Shown here: positions 46,965 through 58,754 of the stretch, piece by piece | Position numbering within the stretch: the first letter of the stretch is position 1 | Layout of the letters: each line of letters opens with the position of its first letter | Assembly (NCBI RefSeq): GCF_029227915.1 | Contig: NC_079881.1 | Location: forward strand, 8,744,001 to 8,804,000 | Length of the DNA: 60,000 nucleotides | Source: Hydractinia symbiolongicarpus | Taxonomy: Eukaryota; Cnidaria; Hydrozoa; Anthoathecata; Hydractiniidae | Direction: 5' to 3' | The notes under the pieces: generated by a model | Databases searched by the model: none | Told to the model about the DNA's origin: nothing | Seen by the model: the letters and a program-made list of their open reading frames with translations, nothing else | Program-made: the position numbers and the translations under genes

Positions 46965-49519
46965 TTTTTCCCCTCTGTGTTCATTCTTCTAAGCCATTCT
47001 CTTGATTGTGCCTTATTTTTTAAATGAAAAACACGGTTTTGAAATATTGAAGGAAGAAGTTTACCTTTCTCTTCTGTAAAAGCATTGTATTTTCTTTGAA
47101 AGTTCATTTGTGTATTTTGTTATAAACACTAGCTAAGACACTTTGCCTTTTGGCATTGGATATTCCTTTGACGGTTTGCAGAACAGATTTCTCAACGCCT
47201 GTTAACTGTTGTCTAATTTTTAGATGACATATTGGTAGAATCTAAAATGTGTCAAAATTTTGTCAGCAGTACCAAAGGTTGTAAAACCCTAGTTTTGCTT
47301 TTCTCCAATTTTGATTCAAAGTTGTGTTTCCTAACTTTGTGTTCGTCAATTAAAGTGTCGTCTAGTAGAAATTTGTCTGACATTACTAGGGACTGGATAC
47401 TGTTCTATAATAGGTTCCTTCAGATCCTATTCAGGTATGATATTATTCAAGTGTTTGTTTGGATAACTAGTCATATTTCGTGGTAGTTTCCACTTATGTT
47501 TCTCTTCTGATGATGTTGCCCAAATAACGTGGAGTTTTAGCTGTTTTTTGTGTTCTTCGTCACTATCGCCAGGCTGGGATTATTCAGAAAAAAATCTTGA
47601 TACCTAGATCAAAGAGCTTTCTTTAAACTCATCCATTCAAGATTTGTCAGAATAAGAATAAAGAGAACTTTTTTTTCCCAGTTTTCTTAGCTTTTACCTG
47701 GATTTGAGAATTTTTTGAAAAATCCGGTTTTTCAACTGAAATTTCATTGCCTGATAATTCAGGAGGCATAACTTCATCTTTGAAAAAGTCTACTAGTAGC
47801 TATATATCTTCCTCTTGATTATCAACATCTTTCGTTGGAGATCCATTTATTAAAATGTTAATGAAATGGTAAAAAACTTGTAAAATTCATAAGCACGTTT
47901 TTCTTGTAGCGAAGAAAATTAGAAAAGGTTGATGAAGGACTGGATTCTAGTAAAATGCGATGAGGGTTATGAGAATACATTATTTTATCTACATAGATTT
48001 TATGAAATAAAATCTAAGAACATAGTCCATCAAATCGTTATCATGCAAGACAAACGCTTCCTTAATGTTCTGGCAGCCTTGTTATCACCCAAGAAAGTAA
48101 TTTTTGCTGGAAACTATTAGAAACCACAAACATAACAGTGCAAATAGTAGTGATTAAGATGACGATTATAACATTCGTAGGAGTTTTCTACGTTATACTC
48201 AAACCCCTACACTATTAAAACATTTTTTGTCAATGGTATCATGTTTTCGGAAATGAAACATTTTCATATTTTTTTTAATTTTCATAATTTCTCCGGATAG
48301 CTAACCTTGGAAAATTTCTCTTGAGAAGCATAAACGGTTGTAACCATGCGTAAAGTGGCGTACGCTTTTTACCCATTTAATTTGGGGTTAAGGCGGGTCA
48401 GTATGTCATATTCTACATATATTTTGTCTAGCGAAGGGTAACGACCGTCAACCAAGAAAATAAATTTTCGGCTTAATTTTCTCATACTGTCGCATACTAT
48501 GGTATATTAACTTGATAAGCAACAGTCCTTTGCGATATTGTTTTTTTTTTCTCTAAGCGAACTAATTTAAAGACAATGTTTACATCTTTCCAGAGAATAA
48601 AGAACAAAAACAAATAAAAAGGAGTTTAATTATAACTTAGTGGAGGGTATATGACTTCTTTTCTTCAATGAATTAATCACAATACAAAATTTAAAATACT
48701 CTCCAATCCAAAAGCTTTTATAAGACAATTTGTTTTTAATTTGTTGACGCATTTCAGGACTACTTCATGCCTTAACAAACAATCTGTTTTATTGTTTCTT
48801 CATAGCCCTCTAATCTGAAGCAAGCATTCTTGTTGTGACTGTGATACATCCTTCGTTTAACAAAAAAAGCAATATTAAAACCGAGTTAATGTGCCCAACG
48901 CGCACAATATTTACTTGAATAATAGTCAAAGAAAACGCCTAATGTCTACTTTTTTCACTATATTTAACGTGCGCACGTATTAAATATAATGAAGTAAAAG
49001 TCAAACGCTTATTCACGTAGTGAGCATTCATCCAAATAAATTCGATATAAAAGAAAAAAGCGTGTTCTTCTAAATCTTAAAAAAATCTTAAAAAAAACTA
49101 AGTTTAAACAGAAAGATTTTTTGGAGTAATTTCTGTACTAAATTTCGCGCAGTAACTTAAATTTTGTTAACTGATTGTATAGGTGGGGTAGAAAAAACAC
49201 AACTTTATTTAATGAGTGTTTTCCATTGACTTAAAAAGTGCCAGATTAATGGCAACACATAAATATCCTCATCACTTGGGGTTTTGATGTTGTTTAGTTC
49301 ACCTAGGTAACTAATAAGGACTAATGGAACTTAATTAATTGTGTGGGCCTGCTTGCGAATTGAGTAATGAAATAATCTTGGTAATCATTACAGTAGACAT
49401 AAAGAAGTAGGAACAATTTCCTGGAGACAAAATAAAATATACGTAGAATCTATATGAAATAGTATTTCAAGTAAAAGAATACCACATTAAAGAACCATTA
49501 GTGATCGCACTTTACAAGT
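46965..49519. other. Decayed coding-like stretch and intergenic DNA upstream of R5
   Basis: 47000-47900 holds stop-interrupted minus-strand coding-like sequence. 48100-49519 is AT-rich without a gene. No defined promoter element of R5 was found. Confidence 0.35.
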
Positions 49520-52417
49520 ATGAGATTCTATCCTGGAATGGTATTATTTTTAACAAGTGTTTCATCTGGCTTAGAGTATGATGTAATACGCGCAGTAGCT
49601 TCACACGACAAAATCATTTTTAAAACAAATAGTTCTAACATTTTTAATCAATACAACGCTTTGTGTATTGGGTTCACAAGGAATGAAGTAACATGCACAT
49701 GCTCCTTTAATGAGCGTTTTTATAGCATGCCTGGAAAAGCTCCTGCTTGTCATAGTTCCTGTGGTCGAAACTTAGGTAATACATTTGTGGTGATCATTTT
49801 GCAATCCCTTATCTCAAAAATAAATCAAGAATCCTGCTGTTAAACAACAAATTACATTGATTTCTAAATTGATTACTGTTTTTTCTTGCTGAAAATATTT
49901 TTGTATTAAATATGCTTAGTTTAAATGTTAGTTGTAAAAGTGAAAGATGAGGGAGGTTATTTAACTTTGAAAAAATCATTTTAGGTTGCACTTGTGACGA
50001 CTGGAGTTTTTTTAATCACATTTCCATCACAGCTAACTCAGCCGTAGACAAAGAACTACAAATTGCGAACTCTGCATGCCATAACTCTGAAGAAATGAGA
50101 TATACACTTAAGTATTGGACGACTGATGGATGGAAGAACTTCCCGAGACAAAATGATATGACATTATACTCATTTATTCGAAGTGGTGTTTGTGTAGTTA
50201 AATTTCAGGTAAACAACATACTTATAACTGTAATTTACACCTTAAGAGCTTTTAATTGGTTTCAATTAAGGCTAATGTTTTTGAGCAACTGGATTAGTAT
50301 TTAAAAATACCAACCATAAACTTATACAAAAAGGAATGTGCTTCCTAAAGCTGGTAAGATACCTTGCAAAATTTACTTTGGTAATGTATCGAAGGCCAGA
50401 TAGCATTTCCTCCATGAAATCAAATTGAGGCAATTCGTTAACATGCAGTTGCATAATTTATTAGTTTATTGTTATAAATTCTCCTTATTGAAACTGCATA
50501 AGAATCAATGTATTTATTTAGTGGAAAGTTAATGGATTTGGGGTGATTTCAAGCTATAGTGGAAACCTGTTTTTGATTACGCTGTCTTCATTGACATCAA
50601 AACGTTGCTTTTTGGCTGCTTCCCCAGGACGTAAAAAATGTAAGTGACCTAACTGTCACCCATCCCCTCCTTGTCCCTTTGGTGCTGCTGAAATCCAAAA
50701 AATTGCGTATTTAGAAAAAGGACTTTTTATCGCTATTATAGATACCATGAACGGGAAAACATTGACAACATTACCCAAAACAATAATGGAAAGAGTATCA
50801 TCAACAAGAGCAAAAACAACAACAACAATAAAAACAACAAGAACAACAGCCAAAACAGAACCACCAACAACAACAACAACAACAATATCAGAAGCAAAGG
50901 CAGAAATAATAATACCAACATCTCAAAGTGGGTTCACAACAAAACAAACTTTGAAGAAAACCGAGAAAAGGGGAGTAGATGGCAGTTTATCAATGAGATT
51001 GTTCACATTAATTGGACTTCCTTTCGCTATACTACTTTCACTATTTTCCTTCTTTTTTTGGTTAAGGAAAATCTACAGGTGAGAAATACTTCATAAGTTA
51101 GCTACTGTTATCTTAGGCATATTATAATAAGGGTTTTTTGTAACACTAAACGTTCAAATAGGCTTTTGTATTTCGTTTGGATGTCTAGAAAAGCATTTCT
51201 ATGCCTCGAAAGCATAGATAATAATTGAATATCACCAGTCCCAGTAATGCCAAATGTATTTGATGATTTTTTTTTTATCTATAGAACATATTTGATATCG
51301 TCAATAATAAGACAGTAACACGTGAACTTTTCAAAAGGAAGAACTTTTTTCCTGTACGAACTTGAAAAGCATTGCATTCATACTACAAGATGAACTAATG
51401 CTTAAATTGACGTAGCAAAATGTCTATATTTGTAAACAAGGTGATAAAAAGGTCATGTTAATATCAATTTTTACATTTTTGTGTTGGTACATTCTGCAAT
51501 AAGCACTGCACCGTCTTTAAAATGCGCATACTACTAAAATGCGATAGGAGACTACGCATTTAGCAGAGGTAGCCATACCAAACATTACCTATTACCACGG
51601 ACAGTTATGGCTTTATGCTAACAACAATAACCTTATTTTTTTTAAATCAATGGCAATTTTTAACATTGGTCGAAATTCTACTAAAGACCCGTCGTATCGT
51701 AACGGTTAGTGTAGCGTTAAAAAGTATCATAACGGTTAGTGTAGCGTTAAAAAGTATCGTAACGGTTAGTGTAGCATTAAAAAGTATTGTAACGGTTAGC
51801 GTTAGAAAGTATTGTAGCGATTAGTGTCGCGTTAAAAAGTATCGTAACGGTTAGTGTAGCGTTAGAAAGTATCGTAACAATTAGAGTAGCATTAAAAAGT
51901 ATCGTAACGGTTAGTGTAACGTTGAAATATAAAGCCAGACTAAGCTGAGGATTATTCATGTATACTTTTCTATAATTTTCTATACTCATTTCCCCCTTGT
52001 TGTGAGCTAAAGATCAGTTAGCTGCAAGTAGTGGCGACCGAATCACATGAATTTTTTGCACTGGTTATTGTATTATATTTAAATGGATTCTATTCTATTA
52101 GGAAAACAAACAGGCTGAGTACTCCTGAAACAACCAATCCTATTGAAATCAAGGAAAATCAACATCATTACGCTGTACAAGATTAAGTCACCCTGCCTGA
52201 CGATGCAACAACACCGACACCCCCACCAATTTATGAAAATCCTCAATTGGTAAATCACTCTACTTCTCAAACACAGTCAGTTGGAACGATTGAAGAATAT
52301 CTTAATCCATATCTTGATGATAAATATATAAACAAAACGTTCGGTAATTCGGTATTTTATGATGAACCTGACGACGATGATACGGAATATGAACATAATT
52401 ATATGTATGTGTATTGA
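49520..52417 (+). CDS. Receptor-family copy R5, tail cut by an in-frame stop
   Basis: Exons 49520-49775, 49985-50208, 50522-50639, 50742-51078 and from 52102; splice sites are GT-AG with phases 1, 0, 1, 2. The first ~18 residues are a signal peptide (FYPGMVLFLTSVSSG). The ectodomain has ten cysteines, some shifted relative to R1/R3, and the signatures TTDGWKNFPRQNDM and SGNLFLIT. Exon 4 encodes a Thr/Lys-rich stalk (about 200-285) and a transmembrane helix at about 286-306 (FTLIGLPFAILLSLFSFFFW). Exon 5 meets TAA at 52184-52186 after YAVQD, giving a 339-aa protein with a 27-residue tail. The same frame then continues without another stop to TGA at 52415-52417 and includes YENP, EYLNP and KYINK, three YxN (Grb2-SH2-type) motifs. 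R4 has GAA at the stop position. It is either a truncated, signalling-poor receptor, a young pseudogene or an assembly error. Confidence 0.78.
51692..51930. repeat. 30-bp minisatellite in R5 intron 4, about eight units
   Basis: The unit gtatcgtaacggttagtgta plus gcgttaaaaa repeats in a 30-base register with small variations. One unit is shorter. The corresponding intron of R4 (about 43195-43220) has a single unit-like taacgtaacggttggttt, so the array expanded after duplication. Confidence 0.85.
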
Positions 52418-55132
52418 GTCTTGTCAAAAATTGTGTTGATTTTTACAGATAAAACATTTAACGCAAAATACGTCTATAAGTTCGCTGTTTTTTGTAAGCC
52501 AAAAAGAGGTAGCTGTAAGTAGTGACCGGTTAATTCCTGTTATACAATCTGCGGGAATACACCCATCTATCAGAGTTATTACAACTAGTATGTATATATG
52601 TTATATTTTCCACAATTTTTCTCTCACTTTATTGCAAATGTAAATAACAAGTTGTTGTATTTAATTTCTTATAATTCAAGAAAATAAAACTTTCAAACTA
52701 TGTGGAAACTTTAACTTCTTCTGCTTGTAACCTCTAAATATTATTAGGAAAGTTATGGCGACAGTTAGTCACGATTCATTGGTTTAACACAACAACAATA
52801 GCAAATGACAATAAATTACTTTTATTAATACCCGTACCTGTTTGTCAACATGTGCTACCAGAACTGGGTTGTTGACCCATTTCATCTTGCTGCGAGGTGT
52901 GGGGGGTTCGATTAATTATTTTTTGTTATTATATTTTATTATTTCATTGTGTTTTTATTTAATTGTTAAGATTGCAATTACGGTTAAAATAAAATTAATA
53001 CTTATTAAAAAACAACAAGAAAAAAATAGTTTAAAAACCTAAAATTGCACTTCCTTATTTATGCCCCTGGGTAAAAAGTGAAAAAAGTCACATATATACA
53101 GTTAAAAACAACAAAGTTACAAGTCAGACTTTTTTTATTGTAACCAGTGCTAACAATGCATTCCAAATATGAAATCTGAAACATATTTACAACAGCCAAG
53201 TTTGCTATGACCTGCTATACCATAGCACAAGATCCTTTGGTCGCGGTAAATAAAAAGTGATAAAAGAAAGAATACCTCAATCACGAGATCCCCCGGTTTG
53301 TAGGATGAGCCTAACGGAATAATTATCAGGGGAATATTAATGTATGGCTACGATCCTAGTCACAAGATGTTGAGACGAGACAGCTAATTTCGAAGTACCC
53401 CACTGCAAGCAATTGTGTAGGCTGATTCTATACCAGAGTCAATGTTTAGAGTAGTGGAATTTTCCGTCTCGGAGGCGTGCCCTATGGAATGCAAATGTCA
53501 AGTTTCAAACGCTACATTACTGGCCAATATGTGCGCAAATGTTATGAATTTGCAATCTGCCGAATGCAGAGCATTTACTGTTAAAAACCTTCGTCCATAT
53601 TTAAGAAAAAAAAAAAAAACTGCCTTTGTCTCAATGTTTTGGATCATGATTGAAGTATATACAGAGTGCAGAACTAAACGCTTACACCTATCCTGCTTTC
53701 ATCAGGAATCTCTTGATATAAACAAGTGCCTCTTGTCCTAACAATTTTAAACAAAAAGTGTCTTAATGTTGAAAATTTTGTTAAAAAATATCTAGATTCT
53801 AACGGAGAATACGTTGTCTAATAAATGTCAAACACAATGTACTGTGGGATCCCGCATTAAACTACTCATTTTCTCTGATTGATATATTTAAACGGTACAT
53901 ATAACTCTCTTAATCCAGATTTAATTCAACAAAGTCAACAATATTCGATTTATGCTTCTCTTTAATCAGTGTTTTCTGCTTTTTTGTTGTTGTTGTTGTT
54001 TTAAAAAATTAGCTAAAGACTTTGTTTGCAAAGAAGGTAAAGTGGTAATAACTCATTCATTTGCTTAAATTTGAACTTTGCTACAGTTTATACCGATTAA
54101 TCACATGGCATGTTCCTCCGTGCTAATTGGTATACAGGAATTATATTTATTTAATTAGTATTAAAGGTGAATTATTCTGTGTAATTATCCTGTGTTGCTG
54201 GTTTTACTAATGTGACCACTAATGTACACATAGCACACCAGAAAACCTTGGCCACGATCAGCAGTTTCAAAAATTCATAACCGAGGAAGACAGTTTTCAA
54301 TGCTTTAAAACCGAAATATTCATATGTTAAAATTTTAATTGCTGTACTAATGAAATATTTAAATTGTATTTGTTCAGTGTAGGCGTTTCAGAAGTTATTA
54401 TTAGAATCATTAGTCGTACAACAATATTTTAACATGGAGTTTCTAGAATTTTCCAGATCGAATTCAAGGTCATCCAGTGGCTACCTTTTTTAGCATAACA
54501 GTATATGCCAATGTATAAGTTTACTTATTCTGTAAATTCATTCGAATATATGTAAATAAAAAAGATTAGCTAAGTCTTAAAAATATATTTTATTTTATAT
54601 GATAAAGATTAATATGATTCTGCGCCACATTTATTTTTCCTCCAGGTCAACCTATAGAAATTGCGGAAATTCAAGAATATGAGAAACCCTGCGTTGCCTA
54701 AGTGTATTGCAAATGGCGTATTATTGCTAATCCTTAAACCGCCGTATTTCTCTACGCATAAAGGTATCCCGCAATACCAAATCAATACTTTACGTACAGA
54801 AAGTGCACGGACAAAAAGTTTTTTGGTATAACTCGTGATGTTCTATCCGGCAAATGTTCTGTCCCAGCAACTATCCCGTCCCACCTCTCATGTAAACGGT
54901 CCTTAACAATATTAACGCTTAATTATTTTTTTTGATTTGATTTGTTATTTTTGTTTCCAGAGTGTTTCTTCAATATTCAACATTAATATTGTTTAAGGTT
55001 AAATAATAACAATTTGTGTTTAAATGTTATATTGTTGAGATTCAATACAAATGTACAATTCAATTGTATGAGAAAATTTAAGAAGAACCCAAAAGAAAAA
55101 CGTTGTAAGAGGAAATAAGAAACAGAAAGAAA
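52418..55132. other. Spacer between R5 and the fibrinogen-related gene
   Basis: Mostly AT-rich. The open frame at 53442-53741 has eight cysteines in its first half (CPMECKCQVSN, MCANVMN) and then runs through an A13 tract. It could be a lost secreted exon, but no splice context or homology is visible. Confidence 0.35.
52683..52688 (+). promoter_or_regulatory. Possible poly(A) signal of R5
   Basis: AATAAA about 266 bases after the exon 5 final TGA, followed by a T/G-rich stretch. It is the first canonical hexamer on this strand after the gene. Confidence 0.4.
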
Positions 55133-57121
55133 ATGCATATATCGAGTTGCATAAAGTTAATTTTCTGCATCACTTCGTACTTTGCAGTAAAAAGTGCTAC
55201 TCAAAACATTTACCGTTTCAGTGATTCGCAGACTTTAAATAACATAAAGGTGGCTTGGATAAGCTTTGTAAAGTATACAGAACGGTATTTTAATGGAACC
55301 TCATTTTTTAAGCAAATGGTGGCAAGTGTTGGAGTTTGTCAGAGATTGTGCATTATCAATGAAACTTGCAAAGCTTTTAATTTGCTACCAATCGGCAAAG
55401 ACCTGCAATGTCAATTATTCAACAAGTCATTGTACGGCAGTTCATGCAGCTTGGAAAGGCATATGACTTCAATCTATTACACGATATCTGTAAGTACTTT
55501 GGTTAGTCTATTAATTCCCATAAAACAAATTATTTATTTCCCAGCATGTATGTATTGCAGTCTTCCTCAACAGATTCATTTCTGCATGACTTATTTTAGT
55601 CTCGCATTATTTATTTCTTAGCTCGCAAGAAGAACCTTCTCACTTTTCGCCAGTCTGCTTCAAATTTTTTAAGAGAAATTTATGTTACAAAATAGTTTTT
55701 GAATGTATATAATATATATTTCGAACGGACATTGATAAGGTTGGATATTCACGTATTTAATAGCCTTTTAGTCTTAATTGTTGTTAAGAAGTTTCGCTTT
55801 TCTCCCTCTTGGCCCTTGACACACAAAATACTTCCTTTTTGTTATTCACACAAATACTTTACAATTACTGCTGTGGTTAACCTCAAGAAACTTACCATCT
55901 CATCTTTTGTAGAACCCTTGTACCAGCATTTATAACTTGTGTTCAGACCACCAAGAATGTATTCCTGACGAGGACATGACAAGTTACAGCTGTAAAAACA
56001 AAACTGGTCTGCAACTGCCACACTTTTGTCCAACAAACATAAACAGTTCTTGGTTTGTTCATCAGGCGGCAATTCCAACTCCATTTTGTCACGTATGTGA
56101 CGCAAACAAGCTCCCTGGTAAGTACCAAATGTTTTTTTATGCTTATCGTTTGTTTGTTTTTGTTTGTTGGTTTGTTTGTTTTTGTTTGCTTGTTTTTCGA
56201 TAAAGCATCATTGCATTTAGGCTCGTTTGTGATTTTACATATGATTAGAGGAGAAAATTTTCAGCGAAACTGGCAAGATTACAAACATGGATTTGGTGGC
56301 AACTCCTTTTACGTTGGACATGAATTAGTTTATAAACTTACTGCAAAATATCCTTGTGAGTTACATGTAAAAATGTCAGGTCCGGAAGGTGATTATGAGT
56401 TTTTCTATAAAAGTTTTTCGATTGGCAATGAAGGCGAAAATTACAAATTAAAAATCGAAGGATTTAATCTAGTTTCAGGAGGTAAGTACAGGTATTTATT
56501 TGTTTGCACGCGTTCACACCAATGGTGTGTCGAAAGAGTTTTTAGTAAAGAATACCCAGGTATTTTTCTTCATAGCTATGTTTTCATCAAGGCAAAAAAT
56601 GCCTAAGGCGTTTTAAACTGCTTGCTTCTTTCCTTATTGTCCGTACTGTTTCATCTCTAGAAGGCTATCAATATGATAAACATTTGTTTTGATGATAATG
56701 GAAACTGGACGAACTGTCTTATCGATAAAGGCACTTGAAAATATAAATTAATTAAGTTGCTTAATTTTCATATTAAAAACCAATTCATTTCCTGTAGAGA
56801 CGCAGTAGAGGGAGCGTTGCGATTTCGACAAATTTTCATAAAAATTAATTGTTAAAGGAAATTTAAATCTAATTTATTCTTTATTATTAATTGTTTATTT
56901 TAGAGGGTTTAACTGACGAATTCTCGAAAAGTGACGGGAAAACATTTAGCACATACGACTATGGTGGTTCAAAGTCGAAAGCTCAAGATCATGGTGCAGC
57001 ACTTTGGTATCACTTTCAGCTTCAATGTAACCCTTTTTCTGGGTATTGGTTCCCTATAACTGGTACAGAGAAGTCCAGATACTTTACCAACGTAGTATTC
57101 AAGTTAAAAAAGAAGGTTTAA
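55133..57121 (+). CDS. Secreted PAN + EGF-like + fibrinogen-related protein, 346 aa
   Basis: Exons 55133-55489, 55913-56117, 56221-56481 and 56904-57121. All are GT-AG and the joined frame closes at TAA (57119-57121). The first ~20 residues form a signal peptide (IKLIFCITSYFAV). Residues about 25-119 are a PAN/apple domain, with Cys69, 73, 79, 93 and 105 and the typical CKAFN and CQLFN. Exon 2 starts NPC and gives an EGF-like module (NPC..C..C..YSC), but the usual fifth cysteine is Asn (YSCKNK). Exons 3-4 give a fibrinogen-related domain (NWQDYKHGFGG, IGNEGENYKLKI, GKTFSTYD, then HGAALWYHFQLQC). The N-terminal part of the fibrinogen domain (GVYxI...GGGW) is missing. It has no membrane helix, so it is likely a secreted lectin-like or matrix protein; such proteins often act in immunity or adhesion. 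It is not clearly linked to the receptor family. Confidence 0.8.
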
Positions 57122-58501
57122 ACTGCCCACTTCGAAATGTCACTAATTACATTCCAGGAGATTAAGGTCCACCAAACTCTTTCACCTGCAACAAGCGCAA
57201 ATCTACCTATTCAAGGAGCTACTTCACTTCGTTATTTTAAAAGAATCAATTTTTCTTACATTAAAACTAAATGAAAATTTAAGAATTTAACTAAAGTAGT
57301 GATAGTTTTCCACTTTACATCATTAGTAAGATTTTATACAATCTAATTTAGCGTTAGTTACAATAGAAGAATTTCATAGCACAGTCTTCGATTTCAGAGT
57401 CTAACGTTTTCTTAATGTCATTTTCGTTTTCCGACAAAATCAATTAATTTCACGTATTGGTAAATTATATTTAAGGTCCTTATTGTTATTGTTCTAACAC
57501 CAAGGGGTGGCAACTGACAACTATGACAGTTGTACTGGGTGGCAAAATAGACCAAACACACCATGAAGTAAATTATTATAGTTTTTAAGAAACTGGTGTT
57601 TAAAAAAAAGGTTAAGTTTTTGGTTTTTATGAATTTTTTGTACTTGAATATGTAAAATGTATTTGCATGTATGTTTGTATGATATGAATTTATTGCACTG
57701 TAGTAACTAACGTTTTGTTAACTTCAACATGGTCACCACAGAATTTCACCTAGCCTTGATAGCATAAACGTTTTTATATTTTCGAGAAAACTTCAGAAAA
57801 TTAGTTCTTTTTCGCACAAAAAAAGGTGGCAAAATAAGTTCGCTCAACGCTTAGCTATTTTTTGTATACCTGCCATTGGTATGTCGACTGACTTTTCAAA
57901 AAGCTGAGACAAAAGGGTTGTTAGCTACTAATACCAAGTGAGTGAGAATTAATTTTATCGCTAGAAGGGTAATGTCAATTTGGCATGACTTTTTTTAAAA
58001 AAAAAAACGTTTAGCCGAGGTAAACATATGTTCAAACATTTCCTTCCATACTATGCTTAGGAATTTTGCTCCTATTGTCACGACAAATTATTTTTTTTTT
58101 TAATTTCTTAGGAAATATAGCACCTACCCTTGATTCTGTACTCAATTTAGTACAATGAGTAGCTTTTTAGACAACATTTTTCAAATTTTAGGGGACAATT
58201 ACTTTTAAATCACAAACTTTCATGAAGCCAAAAAGGACCGATTTGAAAAAAACCCGCATTGTGTGAGGCCTAAACTGTCGGGAATGAAGGTCTGTCTTCA
58301 ATAAACACCCCCTCCGCCAACGCCCAGACTCCAAAAAACAATCCCTTTCGTTAATCAAATAACTTGTTTATTAGTTTTATTAGTTTATTGTGAATTTATG
58401 ACGAAATATAGGTTTGTGTGAAAATATTCGCCTTAGTGCAAGGTTCCTCTCAAGTAAACGCTGCCTAGAAATTTTAGAAAATTAAAGAAATGCCCCAGGG
58501 A
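57122..58501. other. 3' flank without a gene
   Basis: AT-rich. No canonical AATAAA is seen close to the stop codon of the fibrinogen-related gene. No coding region is supported. Confidence 0.4.
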
Positions 58502-58754
58502 TTTCTTTAATAATAGCCATATTCTATCTTTCTGTGTGTCCGCAAAAGGCGCATCCTGTTACGGAAACACGAAATGCGATATATAAAGGACGGGCGACCC
58601 CGTGGATATTTCCACGGGCTACCGGCTAGTCTATATTATAATACCCGTATACGTCTGTTTGTCACGCATTATGGTACGGCAGTAGCGAGACACACGAAAT
58701 ATAGTAAATGAAGGCCGGACAAACCCGTGGATTTATCTACGGGCCAACGACTAG
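58502..58754 (+). mobile_element. Two head-to-tail short Helitrons of different subtypes
   Basis: First copy about 58502-58629 (head tttctttaataatagcc, interior cggaaacacgaaatgcg, hairpin cgtggatatttccacg, CTAG at 58626-58629). The second starts TCTATATTATAATACCCG at 58630 and ends at CTAG 58751-58754, followed by T. The first resembles the 44057-44543 type, the second the 45867-46012 type. Confidence 0.75.

Noticed and set aside
50656-50921. Hydrophobic minus-strand frames
   Set aside because: They are antisense of the threonine-rich stalk exon of R5.
51615-51824. Plus-strand frame with repeated SVALKSIVTV
   Set aside because: Same minisatellite; no splice context joins it to R5.
51777-51989. 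Repetitive frames on both strands
   Set aside because: They arise from the 30-bp minisatellite, whose unit is a multiple of three; it lies in an intron.
56055-56606. 183-codon frame read as a single gene
   Set aside because: It reads through intron 2 of the fibrinogen-related gene (the tttgttt-rich stretch) and past the exon 3 donor.
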